Notes: generated by a model from the sequence alone, not told the origin. A DNA stretch of 64,000 bases from Virgibacillus salarius (GCF_039521925.1 NZ_BAAACY010000019.1:1-64000), one strand, 5' to 3'. Shown: positions 9,271-17,885, counted from the first letter of the stretch. Numbers and translations: made by a program.

Positions 9271-9354
9271 TTATACTATATATATACTATTTTGGCTCAA
9301 AAAGATTAGTGATTCAATTTACATTATGTTTGAAGAATAGAAAGGGGCAGAACC

Positions 9355-10824
9355 ATGACAAACCAGGTTCGTGTACGTTATGCACCAAGCCCAACAGGTC
9401 ATTTGCATATCGGAAACGCACGTACAGCATTATTTAACTATTTATATGCGAAACATTTTAACGGGAAAATGGTTATTCGTATTGAAGACACAGATGATAA
9501 ACGAAATGTGGCTGGTGGTGAAGAGAGTCAGCTGAAGTTTCTTCAATGGCTAGGTGTCGAATGGGATGAAGGAGCAGATATAGGCGGCGAATACGGTCCC
9601 TACCGTCAAATGGAGCGTCTTGATTTATATCAAAAATATGTGGACGAGCTATTAGAAAGAGGCTTGGCTTATAAATGCTATATGACGGAAGAAGAGCTTG
9701 AGGCAGAAAGAGAACAGCAACGTGCGAGTGGGCAAGTACCTAAGTATTCGGGTGCGCATCGTGATTTAAGCGAAGAACAAATCACAGCATTTGAAAAAGA
9801 AGGACGTCAACCAAGTATTCGTATGAGAGTTCCGGAAAATGAAACATATACATTTAATGACATCGTTAGAGGCGAAATTACGTTTGAATCCAGTGATTTT
9901 GGTGATTGGGTTATTGTGAAGAAAAATGGTATACCTACGTATAATTTTGCTGTTGCTATTGATGATCACTTAATGGAAATAACGCATGTACTTCGAGGAG
10001 AGGAACATATTTCCAATACGCCGAAGCAAATGATGGTTTACAATGCGTTTGATTGGGACGCACCGCAATTTGGACATATGACGCTTATTTTAAATGAAGA
10101 ACGGAAAAAGCTGAGCAAGCGAGACCAGCACATTTTGCAATTTATTGAGCAGTACTATAACCTTGGTTATTTACCAGAGACGCTTTTTAACTTCATTGCT
10201 TTATTAGGATGGTCGCCTGTTGGAGAGGAAGAAATTTTTGATAAAGATACATTAATTGATATCTTTGATCCTGAACGATTGTCTACTTCAGCTGCGATTT
10301 TTGATCGTCATAAATTAAAATGGATGAATAATGAATATATTAAAGCGGCAGATTTAAAGGATGTCATTGAGCTTGCAATGCCGCATTTGGTGGAAGCTGG
10401 GAAATTACCACAGCAAATAAGTGATGAAAAGAAACAGTGGGCTGAACAGGTGATTGCTCTATACAAAGAACAATTAAGATATGGAGCAGAGATTGTAGAG
10501 TTAACAGATCTTTTCTTTAATGAGGAATTGTCGCTTGATGAAGGTGCAATGGATGTGCTTCAAGAGGAGCAGGTTCCAGAAGTACTACAAGTATTTACAG
10601 ATAAGTTAATTCATTTGGATGACTTTACGAAAGATTCTATTAAGGCTCAAATCAAAGCCACGCAAAAGGAAACTGGACATCGTGGCAAAAAGTTGTTTAT
10701 GCCAATTAGAGTAGCTACAACCGGTCAGACACATGGCCCTGAGCTTCCTATGGCGATTGAATTACTAGGGAAAGCGGCTGTTCTGTCGCGCTTAGATAAG
10801 GTGTTAAACAAATTAGAAGCTTAA
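9355..10824 (+). CDS. gltX: Glutamyl-tRNA synthetase
   Basis: Class I synthetase charging tRNA-Glu, and in most Bacilli also tRNA-Gln for later amidation. The 489-residue protein shows the HIGH-type motif PSPTGHLHIGNAR (residues 10-22) and the KMSKS-type motif KLSKR near 252-256. A C-terminal anticodon-binding helical domain follows. ATG 9355 lies behind AAAGGGGCAG. The gene is separated from cysE by a T-box and a repeat rather than read straight through. Confidence 0.97.
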   Translation: MTNQVRVRYAPSPTGHLHIGNARTALFNYLYAKHFNGKMVIRIEDTDDKRNVAGGEESQLKFLQWLGVEWDEGADIGGEYGPYRQMERLDLYQKYVDELLERGLAYKCYMTEEELEAEREQQRASGQVPKYSGAHRDLSEEQITAFEKEGRQPSIRMRVPENETYTFNDIVRGEITFESSDFGDWVIVKKNGIPTYNFAVAIDDHLMEITHVLRGEEHISNTPKQMMVYNAFDWDAPQFGHMTLILNEERKKLSKRDQHILQFIEQYYNLGYLPETLFNFIALLGWSPVGEEEIFDKDTLIDIFDPERLSTSAAIFDRHKLKWMNNEYIKAADLKDVIELAMPHLVEAGKLPQQISDEKKQWAEQVIALYKEQLRYGAEIVELTDLFFNEELSLDEGAMDVLQEEQVPEVLQVFTDKLIHLDDFTKDSIKAQIKATQKETGHRGKKLFMPIRVATTGQTHGPELPMAIELLGKAAVLSRLDKVLNKLEA

Positions 10825-10859
10825 TAATTCACATTCTGCATAAAATGTAATATAGTATT

Positions 10860-11106
10860 ACTACAATATTGAACGATGACAAGGAAAAGTAGGAAACGTG
10901 AGGCTTATTCAGAGAGATCCACCTTGGCTGTGAGTGGTTCTAAGATCCGTTTTTGAAGTGCCCCTTTGAGTCCGTTATGGAAATGAGTACATAACGGCGG
11001 AACTCTACCGTTATAAGGGTGAAGTTGGAAGGATAATTTTAGCCTTCAAACAGAGTGGAACCGCGCAAAAGCGTCTCTGAGTAATCATACACAGAGGCGT
11101 TTTTTA
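10860..11106 (+). promoter_or_regulatory. T-box riboswitch specific for tRNA-Cys
   Basis: A T-box leader precedes cysE-cysS. Visible parts are the Stem I distal elements (AGTAGGAAACG), the specifier loop GAAGTGCCCC with TGC at 10959-10961 (Cys codon), the conserved T-box GAGTGGAACCGCG (11053-11065), and the terminator CGTCTCTG/CAGAGGCG followed by T (11072-11105). Uncharged tRNA-Cys would pair with the specifier and T-box and prevent termination. The same control of cysES is known in B. subtilis. Confidence 0.93.
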
Positions 11107-11311
11107 TAGTCTAAGGAAATGATAAAATTTGCCCATGTAGATAAATATGGGCGTGTTTGAGCCACGTCCAGTTCCAGCGCCCAGAAGCTAGGCGACTACA
11201 AGAATCACCCTAATCTAAGTCAACATCGGCTCGCAAGCTTACCGTGATTCCTTTATCTCTGTTGACTCGCTGTAGTCGCTACGTTTCTAATTGAGCGTTT
11301 GCGCTTTTGTT
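11107..11311 (+). repeat. Dispersed intergenic repeat, copy 3
   Basis: Third copy of the repeat at 117-296 and 7738-7942, with blocks such as GGCTCGCAAGCTTACCGTG and GTAGTCGCTACGTTTCTAATT. It lies between the T-box terminator and the cysE start, so it adds about 200 bases to the untranslated leader after the riboswitch decision point. Confidence 0.88.
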
Positions 11312-11379
11312 CTATTATAAAAGCGGTGGATTTGAATATAATCATGGCATATTTTTCTTGGGGTGAGGAGGTTAATGAA

Positions 11380-12027
11380 GTGGGGATATGGAGACGATTG
11401 AAGGAAGATATGGATGTTGTGTTTGAACAAGATCCAGCAGCTCGAACATATATTGAGGTATTTTTAACGTATTCAGGGCTGCATGCTGTTTGGTCTCACC
11501 GCATTGCACATGCATTTTATAAGCGAAGAATGTTTTTCATTGCACGTTGCATATCACAAGTGAGCCGATTCTTTACAGGGATTGAAATTCATCCAGGTGC
11601 TCGAATTGGCCGTCGTTTATTCATTGATCACGGTATGGGAGTCGTTATTGGGGAAACTTGTGAAATAGGTGATAATGTAACCATTTTTCAAGGTGTAACA
11701 TTAGGGGGGACTGGTAAAGAAAAAGGAAAACGTCACCCGACTGTAAAAAATAATGCATTAATTGCGACAGGAGCCAAGGTACTTGGCTCAATTACAATAG
11801 GAGAGAATGCAAAAGTTGGTGGTGGATCTGTCGTACTTCGTGATGTACCCGATCATTCCACGGTCGTTGGAGTTCCTGGGAAAGTAGTAAAGCAAAATGG
11901 TGAAAAAATGAGAAGGGATCTCGATCATCACAAGATGCCTGATCCAGTTGCTAGTCGTTGTGAGCATTTACAAAATGAAATAGATGCATTAAAGGACGAA
12001 ATTGCTAAATTGAAGGAAGGGAAGTAG
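11380..12027 (+). CDS. cysE: Serine O-acetyltransferase
   Basis: CysE makes O-acetylserine from serine and acetyl-CoA, the first step of cysteine synthesis. The 215-residue sequence has the N-terminal helical domain (KEDMDVVFEQDPAARTYIEV) and a left-handed beta-helix of hexapeptide repeats. Catalytic residues lie in HPGARIGRRLFIDHGMG. The start is GTG 11380, eight bases after GAGGAGG; an earlier in-frame ATG at 11299 has no ribosome-binding site and falls in the repeat tail. It overlaps no neighbour and is followed one base later by cysS. Confidence 0.95.
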   Translation: MGIWRRLKEDMDVVFEQDPAARTYIEVFLTYSGLHAVWSHRIAHAFYKRRMFFIARCISQVSRFFTGIEIHPGARIGRRLFIDHGMGVVIGETCEIGDNVTIFQGVTLGGTGKEKGKRHPTVKNNALIATGAKVLGSITIGENAKVGGGSVVLRDVPDHSTVVGVPGKVVKQNGEKMRRDLDHHKMPDPVASRCEHLQNEIDALKDEIAKLKEGK

Positions 12028-12028
12028 A

Positions 12029-13429
12029 ATGACGATTCAGATTTTTAATACACTTACTCGACAGAAAGAAACCTTTATCCCGTTAAAAGAGGGTGCCGTA
12101 AGTATCTATGTTTGCGGGCCTACTGTATATAACTACATTCATATCGGAAATGCTAGACCAGCGATTGTTTTTGATACGGTTCGTCGATACTTTGAATACA
12201 AAGGGTATAAAGTAGATTATGTTTTAAACTTTACAGACGTTGATGACAAGTTAATTAAGGCTGCGAATGAGTTAGGCCAGGAAGTGCCAGATGTGGCCAG
12301 TAAGTTTATTACCGCATATTTAGAAGATGTTGATGCTCTAGGTGTGAAAGAAGCAACCCATAATCCGCGTGTAACAGAAACAATGGATGATATTATCGCG
12401 TTTATACAAGTGCTTATAGATAAAGGATTCGCTTATGAGGCGGCGGGAGACGTCTATTTTAAACCGCGTACGTTTGATGGATACGGCAAACTATCTCATC
12501 AATCCATTGATGAGTTACGCTCAGGTGCGCGTATTCAAGTGGGAGAGAAGAAACAGGATCCTTTAGATTTTGCGCTATGGAAACATGTGAAGGATGGGGA
12601 AATATCTTGGGATTCACCATGGGGTAGAGGTCGGCCGGGGTGGCATATAGAATGCTCTGCAATGGTCAAAAAATATTTAGGTGATACCATTGATATTCAT
12701 GCTGGCGGGCAGGATCTAGCTTTCCCTCACCATGAGAACGAAATCGCTCAATCAGAGGCTAGGAATGGAAAAACCTTTGCGAACTATTGGATGCACAATG
12801 GGTATATTAATATAGACAATGAGAAGATGTCTAAATCATTAGGGAATTTTGTGTTAACAAGAGATTTAATTAATAAGCATGATCCGCAGGTACTTCGTTT
12901 CTTTATGTTAAGTGTACATTATCGTCATCCGATTAATTTCACTGAGGAGTTATTGGAAAGTGCCAAGAATAGCCTAGACCGAATTAAAACGGCTTATTTT
13001 AATCTGGAACACCGGAAATCATCGAGTGTGAATTTAGTGGACCACCAGGACGAATGGATGCAGAAAATTACGGTGTGGAAACAACAATTTGAGGCTGACA
13101 TGGATGATGATTTTAATACAGCAAATGCTATTTCTGTATTGTTTGATGTGGCCAAGGATGCTAATGTTTACTTGCAAGCTAAACAAACGTCTAGTGATGT
13201 TATTGAAGAATTTCAGGAAACAATCCGATCATTCCTTTATGTATTGGGAATAGAGCTGAAAGTAGAAGAGGATTTACTCGATGAGGACATTGAATCATTG
13301 ATTGAAGAAAGAAACGAAGCAAGGAAGCATCGTGATTTTGCTCGAGCGGATGAAATTAGAGATATGCTAAAGGATAAAAATATTATTTTAGAAGATACGC
13401 CTCAAGGGGTTCGTTGGAAAAGAGGCTAG
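12029..13429 (+). CDS. cysS: Cysteinyl-tRNA synthetase
   Basis: Class I synthetase, 466 residues, typical length. Cys29 in VCGPTVYNYIHIGNAR begins the zinc site next to the HIGH motif (38-41). The KMSKS motif is at about 266-270, and the central GWHIECSAM and AFPHHENEIAQ segments supply the other zinc ligands. A C-terminal anticodon-binding domain completes it. It shares the Cys T-box with cysE, so both respond to uncharged tRNA-Cys. Confidence 0.97.
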   Translation: MTIQIFNTLTRQKETFIPLKEGAVSIYVCGPTVYNYIHIGNARPAIVFDTVRRYFEYKGYKVDYVLNFTDVDDKLIKAANELGQEVPDVASKFITAYLEDVDALGVKEATHNPRVTETMDDIIAFIQVLIDKGFAYEAAGDVYFKPRTFDGYGKLSHQSIDELRSGARIQVGEKKQDPLDFALWKHVKDGEISWDSPWGRGRPGWHIECSAMVKKYLGDTIDIHAGGQDLAFPHHENEIAQSEARNGKTFANYWMHNGYINIDNEKMSKSLGNFVLTRDLINKHDPQVLRFFMLSVHYRHPINFTEELLESAKNSLDRIKTAYFNLEHRKSSSVNLVDHQDEWMQKITVWKQQFEADMDDDFNTANAISVLFDVAKDANVYLQAKQTSSDVIEEFQETIRSFLYVLGIELKVEEDLLDEDIESLIEERNEARKHRDFARADEIRDMLKDKNIILEDTPQGVRWKRG

Positions 13430-13431
13430 TT

Positions 13432-13845
13432 ATGAATTTGGATGTTAAACAAATGAAGAGTCTTGCCCTTGCCTATATGGGGGATGCTGTCTACGAAGTG
13501 TATATAAGGGAGCATCTCCTGCAGCTTGGGCAGGTGAAACCACAGCAATTACATCAAAAAGCAGTTAATTTTGTGTCAGGAAAGGCTCAAGCAAATGTTG
13601 TATTATATTGGCTGGAACAAGATTATTTAACGGAAGAGGAAGTAAAAATTGTCTCCAGAGGTCGTAATGCTAAGTCAGGGTCTATTCCTAAAAATATTAG
13701 TGTCCAAACCTATCGATATAGCACAGCTTTTGAGGCATTGATAGGATACCATTATTTACAAAAAAACGACGAGCGGTTGAAGCACCTCATGAGGGAAGCG
13801 GTTGAATTTACAGAAAGGAGTGAAAAGCCTTGGAACAAGAAATAA
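13432..13845 (+). CDS. mrnC: Mini-ribonuclease 3
   Basis: Mini-III is an RNase III-like enzyme without a dsRNA-binding domain that matures 23S rRNA in Bacilli. The 137-residue sequence contains AYMGDAVYEVYIREHL, the RNase III signature with its catalytic Asp, and the downstream acidic residues in EALIGYHYL. ATG 13432 is chosen; the upstream in-frame TTG lies inside cysS and would add six foreign residues. It overlaps rlmB by 16 bases. Confidence 0.94.
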   Translation: MNLDVKQMKSLALAYMGDAVYEVYIREHLLQLGQVKPQQLHQKAVNFVSGKAQANVVLYWLEQDYLTEEEVKIVSRGRNAKSGSIPKNISVQTYRYSTAFEALIGYHYLQKNDERLKHLMREAVEFTERSEKPWNKK

Positions 13846-14573
13846 TTATTGGGAAAAATCCAGTGATAGAGGCATTGAAGTCCGGACGTTCTGTTAATAA
13901 AGTACTTATTTCAGAGCATTTAAACGCTTCTGCACAAGGAAAATTATTTCAACTTGGCAAGTCCGCTGGGACAATCGTACAAAAGGTCCCAAAGGCTAAA
14001 CTAGATCAATTATCGAATGGAAATCATCAAGGAATAATAGCTTACGTTGCCTCTTATCCTTATGCTACGGTGGACGATTTATTTCTACGTGCAGACCAAA
14101 AAGCGGAGGCTGCCTTTTTTATTATCTTAGATGAATTAGAAGATCCGCATAACCTAGGCTCGATATTACGTACTGCTGATGCGGTGGGAGCTCATGGAGT
14201 AATTATACCGAAACGGCGTTCTGTAGGTTTAACTGCTACGGTGGCGAAAACGGCTGCGGGAGCAATAGAGCATGTGCCAGTAGCTAGAGTTACCAATATC
14301 GCCAGTACCATCGATGAACTAAAGGAGCGTAATGTTTGGGTGGTTGGCACAGAAGCAAATGCTACAGAAGATTATCGTAAGCTTGAGGGTGCATTACCTA
14401 TCGTCCTTGTAATTGGTAATGAAGGGAAAGGGATGAGCCGTCTTGTGCGAAAAAAATGTGATTGGACGGTAGGTCTTCCCATGATAGGGCAGGTTTCTTC
14501 GTTGAATGCTTCTGTGGCTTGTAGTTTATTGCTATATGAGGTTTATCGCAAAAGGTACCCTGTTGGTGAATAG
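13830..14573 (+). CDS. rlmB: 23S rRNA (guanosine-2'-O-)-methyltransferase RlmB
   Basis: SpoU/TrmH-type SAM-dependent RNA methyltransferase of 247 residues. An N-terminal substrate-binding domain is followed by the SPOUT knot with LDELEDPHNLGSILRTADAV (motif 1), VIGNEGKGMSR (motif 2) and LPMIGQVSSLNASVA (motif 3). The start is TTG 13830 behind AAAGGAG. In the cysES-mrnC-rlmB-yacP run it is tightly packed, suggesting one transcript. Confidence 0.95.
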   Translation: MEQEIIIGKNPVIEALKSGRSVNKVLISEHLNASAQGKLFQLGKSAGTIVQKVPKAKLDQLSNGNHQGIIAYVASYPYATVDDLFLRADQKAEAAFFIILDELEDPHNLGSILRTADAVGAHGVIIPKRRSVGLTATVAKTAAGAIEHVPVARVTNIASTIDELKERNVWVVGTEANATEDYRKLEGALPIVLVIGNEGKGMSRLVRKKCDWTVGLPMIGQVSSLNASVACSLLLYEVYRKRYPVGE

Positions 14574-14575
14574 CG

Positions 14576-15085
14576 ATGATTGTTGTGGTAGTTGATGGTT
14601 ATAATATAATTGGCGCTTGGGAAGAATTGCAAAAATTGAAAGAACATGATATTGGACAAGCACGTGATCGACTTATTGAATTATTGGCTGAATACCAGGC
14701 TTATTCGGGATATAGAGTCATTATTGTGTTTGATGCTTATTATGTTCGAGGTATTGCTAATAAAACAAATTTATATAATATAGAGATTATATTTACAAAG
14801 GAAAAAGAAACGGCCGACGAATGTATTGAAAAGCTAGTTAAAGAATTAATGAATATCCAGACACAGGTTTATGTTGCAACATCTGATTATGCAGAACAAA
14901 GGACGATATTTGGCAGCGGAGCTTTACGTAAATCGGCACGAGAATTATTAATTGAGTCTCAAAATATAGAAAGAGAAATTGAAGAAACAATAGAAACGCA
15001 CCATAAAAAACAAGCATCGTCTAAAATAAAACTTAATCGAGATGTTCTGGAAAAATTTGAAAGATGGCGCAGGGGAGAAATGTAA
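14576..15085 (+). CDS. rae1: YacP-like NYN-domain ribonuclease (Rae1)
   Basis: The 169-residue protein is a PIN-like NYN nuclease: N-terminal VVVDGYNIIGAW with the first catalytic Asp, then IIVFDAYYVRG and ETADECIEKLV with further acidic residues, and VATSDYAEQR. The B. subtilis orthologue Rae1 (YacP) is a ribosome-associated endonuclease that cuts certain mRNAs in the A site. It starts two bases after the rlmB stop. Confidence 0.92.
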   Translation: MIVVVVDGYNIIGAWEELQKLKEHDIGQARDRLIELLAEYQAYSGYRVIIVFDAYYVRGIANKTNLYNIEIIFTKEKETADECIEKLVKELMNIQTQVYVATSDYAEQRTIFGSGALRKSARELLIESQNIEREIEETIETHHKKQASSKIKLNRDVLEKFERWRRGEM

Positions 15086-15124
15086 AACTCAGATTAAACC
15101 GCGCCTGTCTGGGTCTATGCTCTG

Positions 15125-15154
15125 TTGACTATTGTAAAGCGCTTCCTGTATAAT
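15125..15154 (+). promoter_or_regulatory. Promoter of sigH
   Basis: TTGACT (15125-15130), an 18-base spacer and TATAAT (15149-15154) form a near-consensus SigA promoter 40 bases before sigH. I see no clear AbrB site. Confidence 0.75.
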
Positions 15155-15193
15155 AAGCTTTAAAGTGACTGCGGTGTAGTCAGGGGGTCATAC

Positions 15194-15847
15194 TTGGTGA
15201 GTGCCAACCAATTAGATTTTGACAATAAGAGCTTAAGTATGCTGGATGATGAGGGGATTGTAGAGCTTATTCATCGAGGAAATAGCCAAGCGCTTGATTA
15301 CTTAATACATAAGTACAGAAATTTCGTCCGAGCTAAGGCTCGCACGTATTTCTTAATTGGTGCGGATAAAGAAGATATTATCCAAGAGGGGATGATTGGC
15401 CTTTATAAAGCTGTTCGCGATTATGATGGGGACAAGCTATCATCGTTTAAAGCCTTTGCAGAATTGTGTGTGACAAGGCAAATTATAACCGCAATCAAAA
15501 CTGCTACTCGACAAAAGCATATTCCACTCAACTCCTATGTATCTTTGGACAAGCCAATTTATGATGAAGAAACTGACCGTACATTATTAGATGTCATTGC
15601 AGGTTCAAAAGCCATAGATCCACAAGAACTTTTGGTTAATAGAGAGAAATATGGTGATATGGAAATAAAATTATCTGAATTATTGAGCGAATTAGAAAAG
15701 AAGGTTCTACATCTGTATTTAGATGGGAGGACATATCAGGAGATATCTGTCGAGCTTAAGCGGCATGTCAAATCTATTGATAATGCACTCCAACGTGTCA
15801 AGCGGAAGTTGGAGCAGCTCATGGAAGGTAGCGAGGTATCACAATAG
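15194..15847 (+). CDS. sigH: RNA polymerase sigma-H factor
   Basis: SigH directs transcription in the transition phase, at the onset of sporulation and for competence. The sequence has the region 2 core (IHRGNSQALDYLIHKYRNFVRAKA and EDIIQEGMIGLYKAVRDY) and region 4 helix-turn-helix (TYQEISVELKRHVKSIDNALQ). The length, 217 residues, matches orthologues. Either TTG 15194 or GTG 15197 could be the start behind AGGGGG. It lies in the conserved order rlmB-yacP-sigH-rpmG. Confidence 0.96.
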   Translation: MVSANQLDFDNKSLSMLDDEGIVELIHRGNSQALDYLIHKYRNFVRAKARTYFLIGADKEDIIQEGMIGLYKAVRDYDGDKLSSFKAFAELCVTRQIITAIKTATRQKHIPLNSYVSLDKPIYDEETDRTLLDVIAGSKAIDPQELLVNREKYGDMEIKLSELLSELEKKVLHLYLDGRTYQEISVELKRHVKSIDNALQRVKRKLEQLMEGSEVSQ

Positions 15848-15916
15848 GATGCATTGACACATTTTTGTAACCATGCTAGAGTTAATATAGAAAAATCCCT
15901 CAATAGAGGTGATATA

Positions 15917-16066
15917 ATGAATAAAAAAATAACTTTGGCATGTGCAGAATGTTCAAGCAGAAACTATACAACGCATAAAAATGTATCCACTCAGCCTGCG
16001 CGGCTAGAAGTGAAAAAATATTGTAAAACTTGTGGCAGACACACGTTGCACCGTGAGACGAAATAG
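15917..16066 (+). CDS. rpmG: 50S ribosomal protein L33
   Basis: The 49-residue protein has four cysteines (CAEC and CKTC), so it is a zinc-ribbon L33 isoform like the one beside secE in other Bacilli. ATG 15917 follows AGAGGTGATAT; an upstream extension of 21 residues is not conserved in L33 and is rejected. Confidence 0.95.
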   Translation: MNKKITLACAECSSRNYTTHKNVSTQPARLEVKKYCKTCGRHTLHRETK

Positions 16067-16170
16067 ACTCCGATGGAACGATATAGTAAATGGGGTTTTA
16101 TATAAATTTATGGCTTTACTAATAAATAAACACGAAAAAGCCAAGATTTTCAGGTCTAGGGGGTACGAAC

Positions 16171-16338
16171 ATGTTTCGTTTTTTTAAAAACGTTTCAAGA
16201 GAAATGAAAAAAGTTAGCTGGCCAAAAGGCAAAGAGTTAACTAGTTATACCATTACTGTAATTACTACAGTAGCGTTTGTAGCGTTGTTTTTCTTTTTAA
16301 TTGATCTTGGAATCACACAAATTTTGAATTTGCTATAA
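16171..16338 (+). CDS. secE: SecE preprotein translocase subunit
   Basis: A 55-residue protein with one transmembrane helix (about residues 29-49) and the conserved amphipathic stretch VSREMKKVSWPKGKEL before it. SecE braces SecY in the translocon. ATG 16171 follows AGGGGGT. It stands between rpmG and nusG as in all Bacilli. Confidence 0.95.
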   Translation: MFRFFKNVSREMKKVSWPKGKELTSYTITVITTVAFVALFFFLIDLGITQILNLL

Positions 16339-16343
16339 TATAC

Positions 16344-16374
16344 TTGAATATTTATTTTACAAATATGCTATAAT
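16344..16374 (+). promoter_or_regulatory. Candidate promoter between secE and nusG
   Basis: TTGAAT (16344-16349) is separated by 19 bases from an extended -10, TGCTATAAT (16366-16374). It would start transcription just before the terminator at 16397, so its output would depend on read-through. It may instead be a chance match in AT-rich DNA. Confidence 0.4.
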
Positions 16375-16396
16375 GATAAATAATATGAGTCATTTG

Positions 16397-16424
16397 AAAA
16401 CCCGGTCAACGTCGGGTTTTTTAA
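16397..16424 (+). terminator. Terminator between secE and nusG
   Basis: Arms AAACCCG and CGGGTTT around GTCAACGT are followed by T. It ends the sigH-rpmG-secE transcript or attenuates read-through into nusG. Confidence 0.85.
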
Positions 16425-16565
16425 ATTGGAAAAGAATTGGTACCTGTTTGTTAGAAAAATTCAACTCAGAGTTGTATTAATAGGGGTGCCCATGCTCCTG
16501 TGTCCATATATAAACCTAATTACAAATAAAGGGAGGGAAGGACAAATAAAGTTGTCCTGATAAAC

Positions 16566-17102
16566 ATGGAGAAAAATTGGTATGTGGTACATACGTATTC
16601 TGGCTATGAGAATAAAGTCAAAATGAACTTAGAGAAGCGAGTTCAATCAATGGGAATGGAAGATAAAATTTTCCGCGTAATTGTACCAGAAGATGAAGAG
16701 ACGGAAATAAAGAATGGGAAGAAAAAAGTATCCAAAAAGAAGTTTTTCCCTGGTTATGTATTAACTGAAATGATCATGACGGATGATTCGTGGTACGTTG
16801 TTAGAAACACACCGGGTGTTACTGGTTTCATAGGATCTAGTGGTGGGGGGACAAAGCCTACCCCGCTTTTACCTGAAGAAGTGGAAAGTGTATTAAAGCG
16901 TATGGGTGTTACAGAGGCAGTTGTACAGTTTGAATTCGAATTAAAAGAAAATGTTCGTGTAACGGATGGACCGTTTACAGATTTCACAGGATCTATTGAG
17001 CATATCGATATGGATAAGCAGAAGGTGAAGGTTCATGTAAATATGTTTGGTAGGGAGACTCCGGTAGAATTAGATTTCTCTCAAATTGAAAAACTATCGT
17101 AG
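16566..17102 (+). CDS. nusG: Transcription termination/antitermination factor NusG
   Basis: The 178-residue protein has an NGN domain (WYVVHTYSGYENKVK to about residue 105) and a C-terminal KOW domain (VTDGPFTDFTGSIEHID). NusG binds RNA polymerase, and in B. subtilis promotes pausing at specific sites. ATG 16566 is preceded by a long purine-rich site. It sits before the L11 operon in conserved order. Confidence 0.97.
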   Translation: MEKNWYVVHTYSGYENKVKMNLEKRVQSMGMEDKIFRVIVPEDEETEIKNGKKKVSKKKFFPGYVLTEMIMTDDSWYVVRNTPGVTGFIGSSGGGTKPTPLLPEEVESVLKRMGVTEAVVQFEFELKENVRVTDGPFTDFTGSIEHIDMDKQKVKVHVNMFGRETPVELDFSQIEKLS

Positions 17103-17127
17103 TTCATAGAGAATATTAGACAATACC

Positions 17128-17156
17128 TTGCATTTTTTTGTTATTCATGCTAAAAT
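17128..17156 (+). promoter_or_regulatory. Promoter of rplK
   Basis: TTGCAT (17128-17133), a 17-base spacer and extended -10 TGC-TAAAAT (17148-17156). The sequence TTTTGTTATTCATGC occurs twice around the -10 region. Confidence 0.72.
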
Positions 17157-17205
17157 TCTTTTGTTATTCATGCATCTATCCTACTGATGGATAGAGCAAA
17201 TTGGA

Positions 17206-17238
17206 GTGGGAGGGGACCGACTGGAACCCTATTACCAC
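17206..17238 (+). promoter_or_regulatory. Candidate L1-binding element in the rplK leader
   Basis: GTGGGAGG (17206-17213) and ATTACCAC (17231-17238) can pair at their ends around a purine-rich asymmetric loop. A closely similar arrangement, GTGGGAGG with ATAACCAC, lies before rplA (17916-17941). L1 is known to repress its own operon by binding such leader structures. The assignment here is by shared pattern only. Confidence 0.5.
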
Positions 17239-17265
17239 ATCACGGACTTTAAGGAGGTGTGTCTC

Positions 17266-17691
17266 GTGGCTAAAAAAGTAATTAAGCTTGTAAAATTACA
17301 AATCCCAGCTGGTAAAGCAAATCCAGCACCGCCGGTTGGACCAGCATTAGGTCAAGCAGGTGTTAATATCATGGGGTTCTGTAAAGAATTCAACGCACGT
17401 ACGCAAGATCAAGCGGGTATGATTATCCCTGTTGAAATTACGGTGTTTGAAGACCGTTCATTTACATTTATTACAAAAACTCCACCGGCAGCTGTGCTGT
17501 TGAAAAAAGCAGCTGGTATTGAAACTGCGTCAGGTGAGCCTAATCGTAATAAAGTCGCAACATTAAAACGCGACAAAGTAAAAGAAATCGCAGAAACAAA
17601 AATGCCTGATTTAAATGCTGCTAATGTAGAAGCAGCGATGCGCATGGTTGAAGGAACTGCGCGCAGCATGGGTATCACAATCGAGGACTAG
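17266..17691 (+). CDS. rplK: 50S ribosomal protein L11
   Basis: The 141-residue protein matches L11: KLVKLQIPAGKANPAPPVGP at the N-terminal linker and PPAAVLLKKAAGI, then the RNA-binding C-terminal domain ending GTARSMGI. It forms the GTPase-associated centre. The start is GTG 17266 behind AAGGAGGTG; the 20-codon upstream extension overlaps the leader structure and is rejected. Confidence 0.97.
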   Translation: MAKKVIKLVKLQIPAGKANPAPPVGPALGQAGVNIMGFCKEFNARTQDQAGMIIPVEITVFEDRSFTFITKTPPAAVLLKKAAGIETASGEPNRNKVATLKRDKVKEIAETKMPDLNAANVEAAMRMVEGTARSMGITIED

Positions 17692-17807
17692 TAATCGATT
17701 CCTTAGACATAGCGTTGCTATGTGCGGGGTATATCGTTTGCGGTGAAGTGTCTTTTGGTTGTGAAGCCAATCGATGCAGATTGGGTTGTTTTACTTGATA
17801 CGGTATA

Positions 17808-17841
17808 GGTTGCGGTTGGATTACCTCTCGCAACCTTTTTC
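17808..17841 (+). terminator. Attenuator-like terminator between rplK and rplA
   Basis: Arms GGTTGCG (17808-17814) and CGCAACC (17829-17835) are followed by five T. L11 and L1 are normally co-transcribed, so this would reduce or end transcription before rplA unless read through. Confidence 0.7.
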
Positions 17842-17885
17842 GTGAAGATGATAATTCGGTATTTCGAACCAAATTATCCTCTTGA

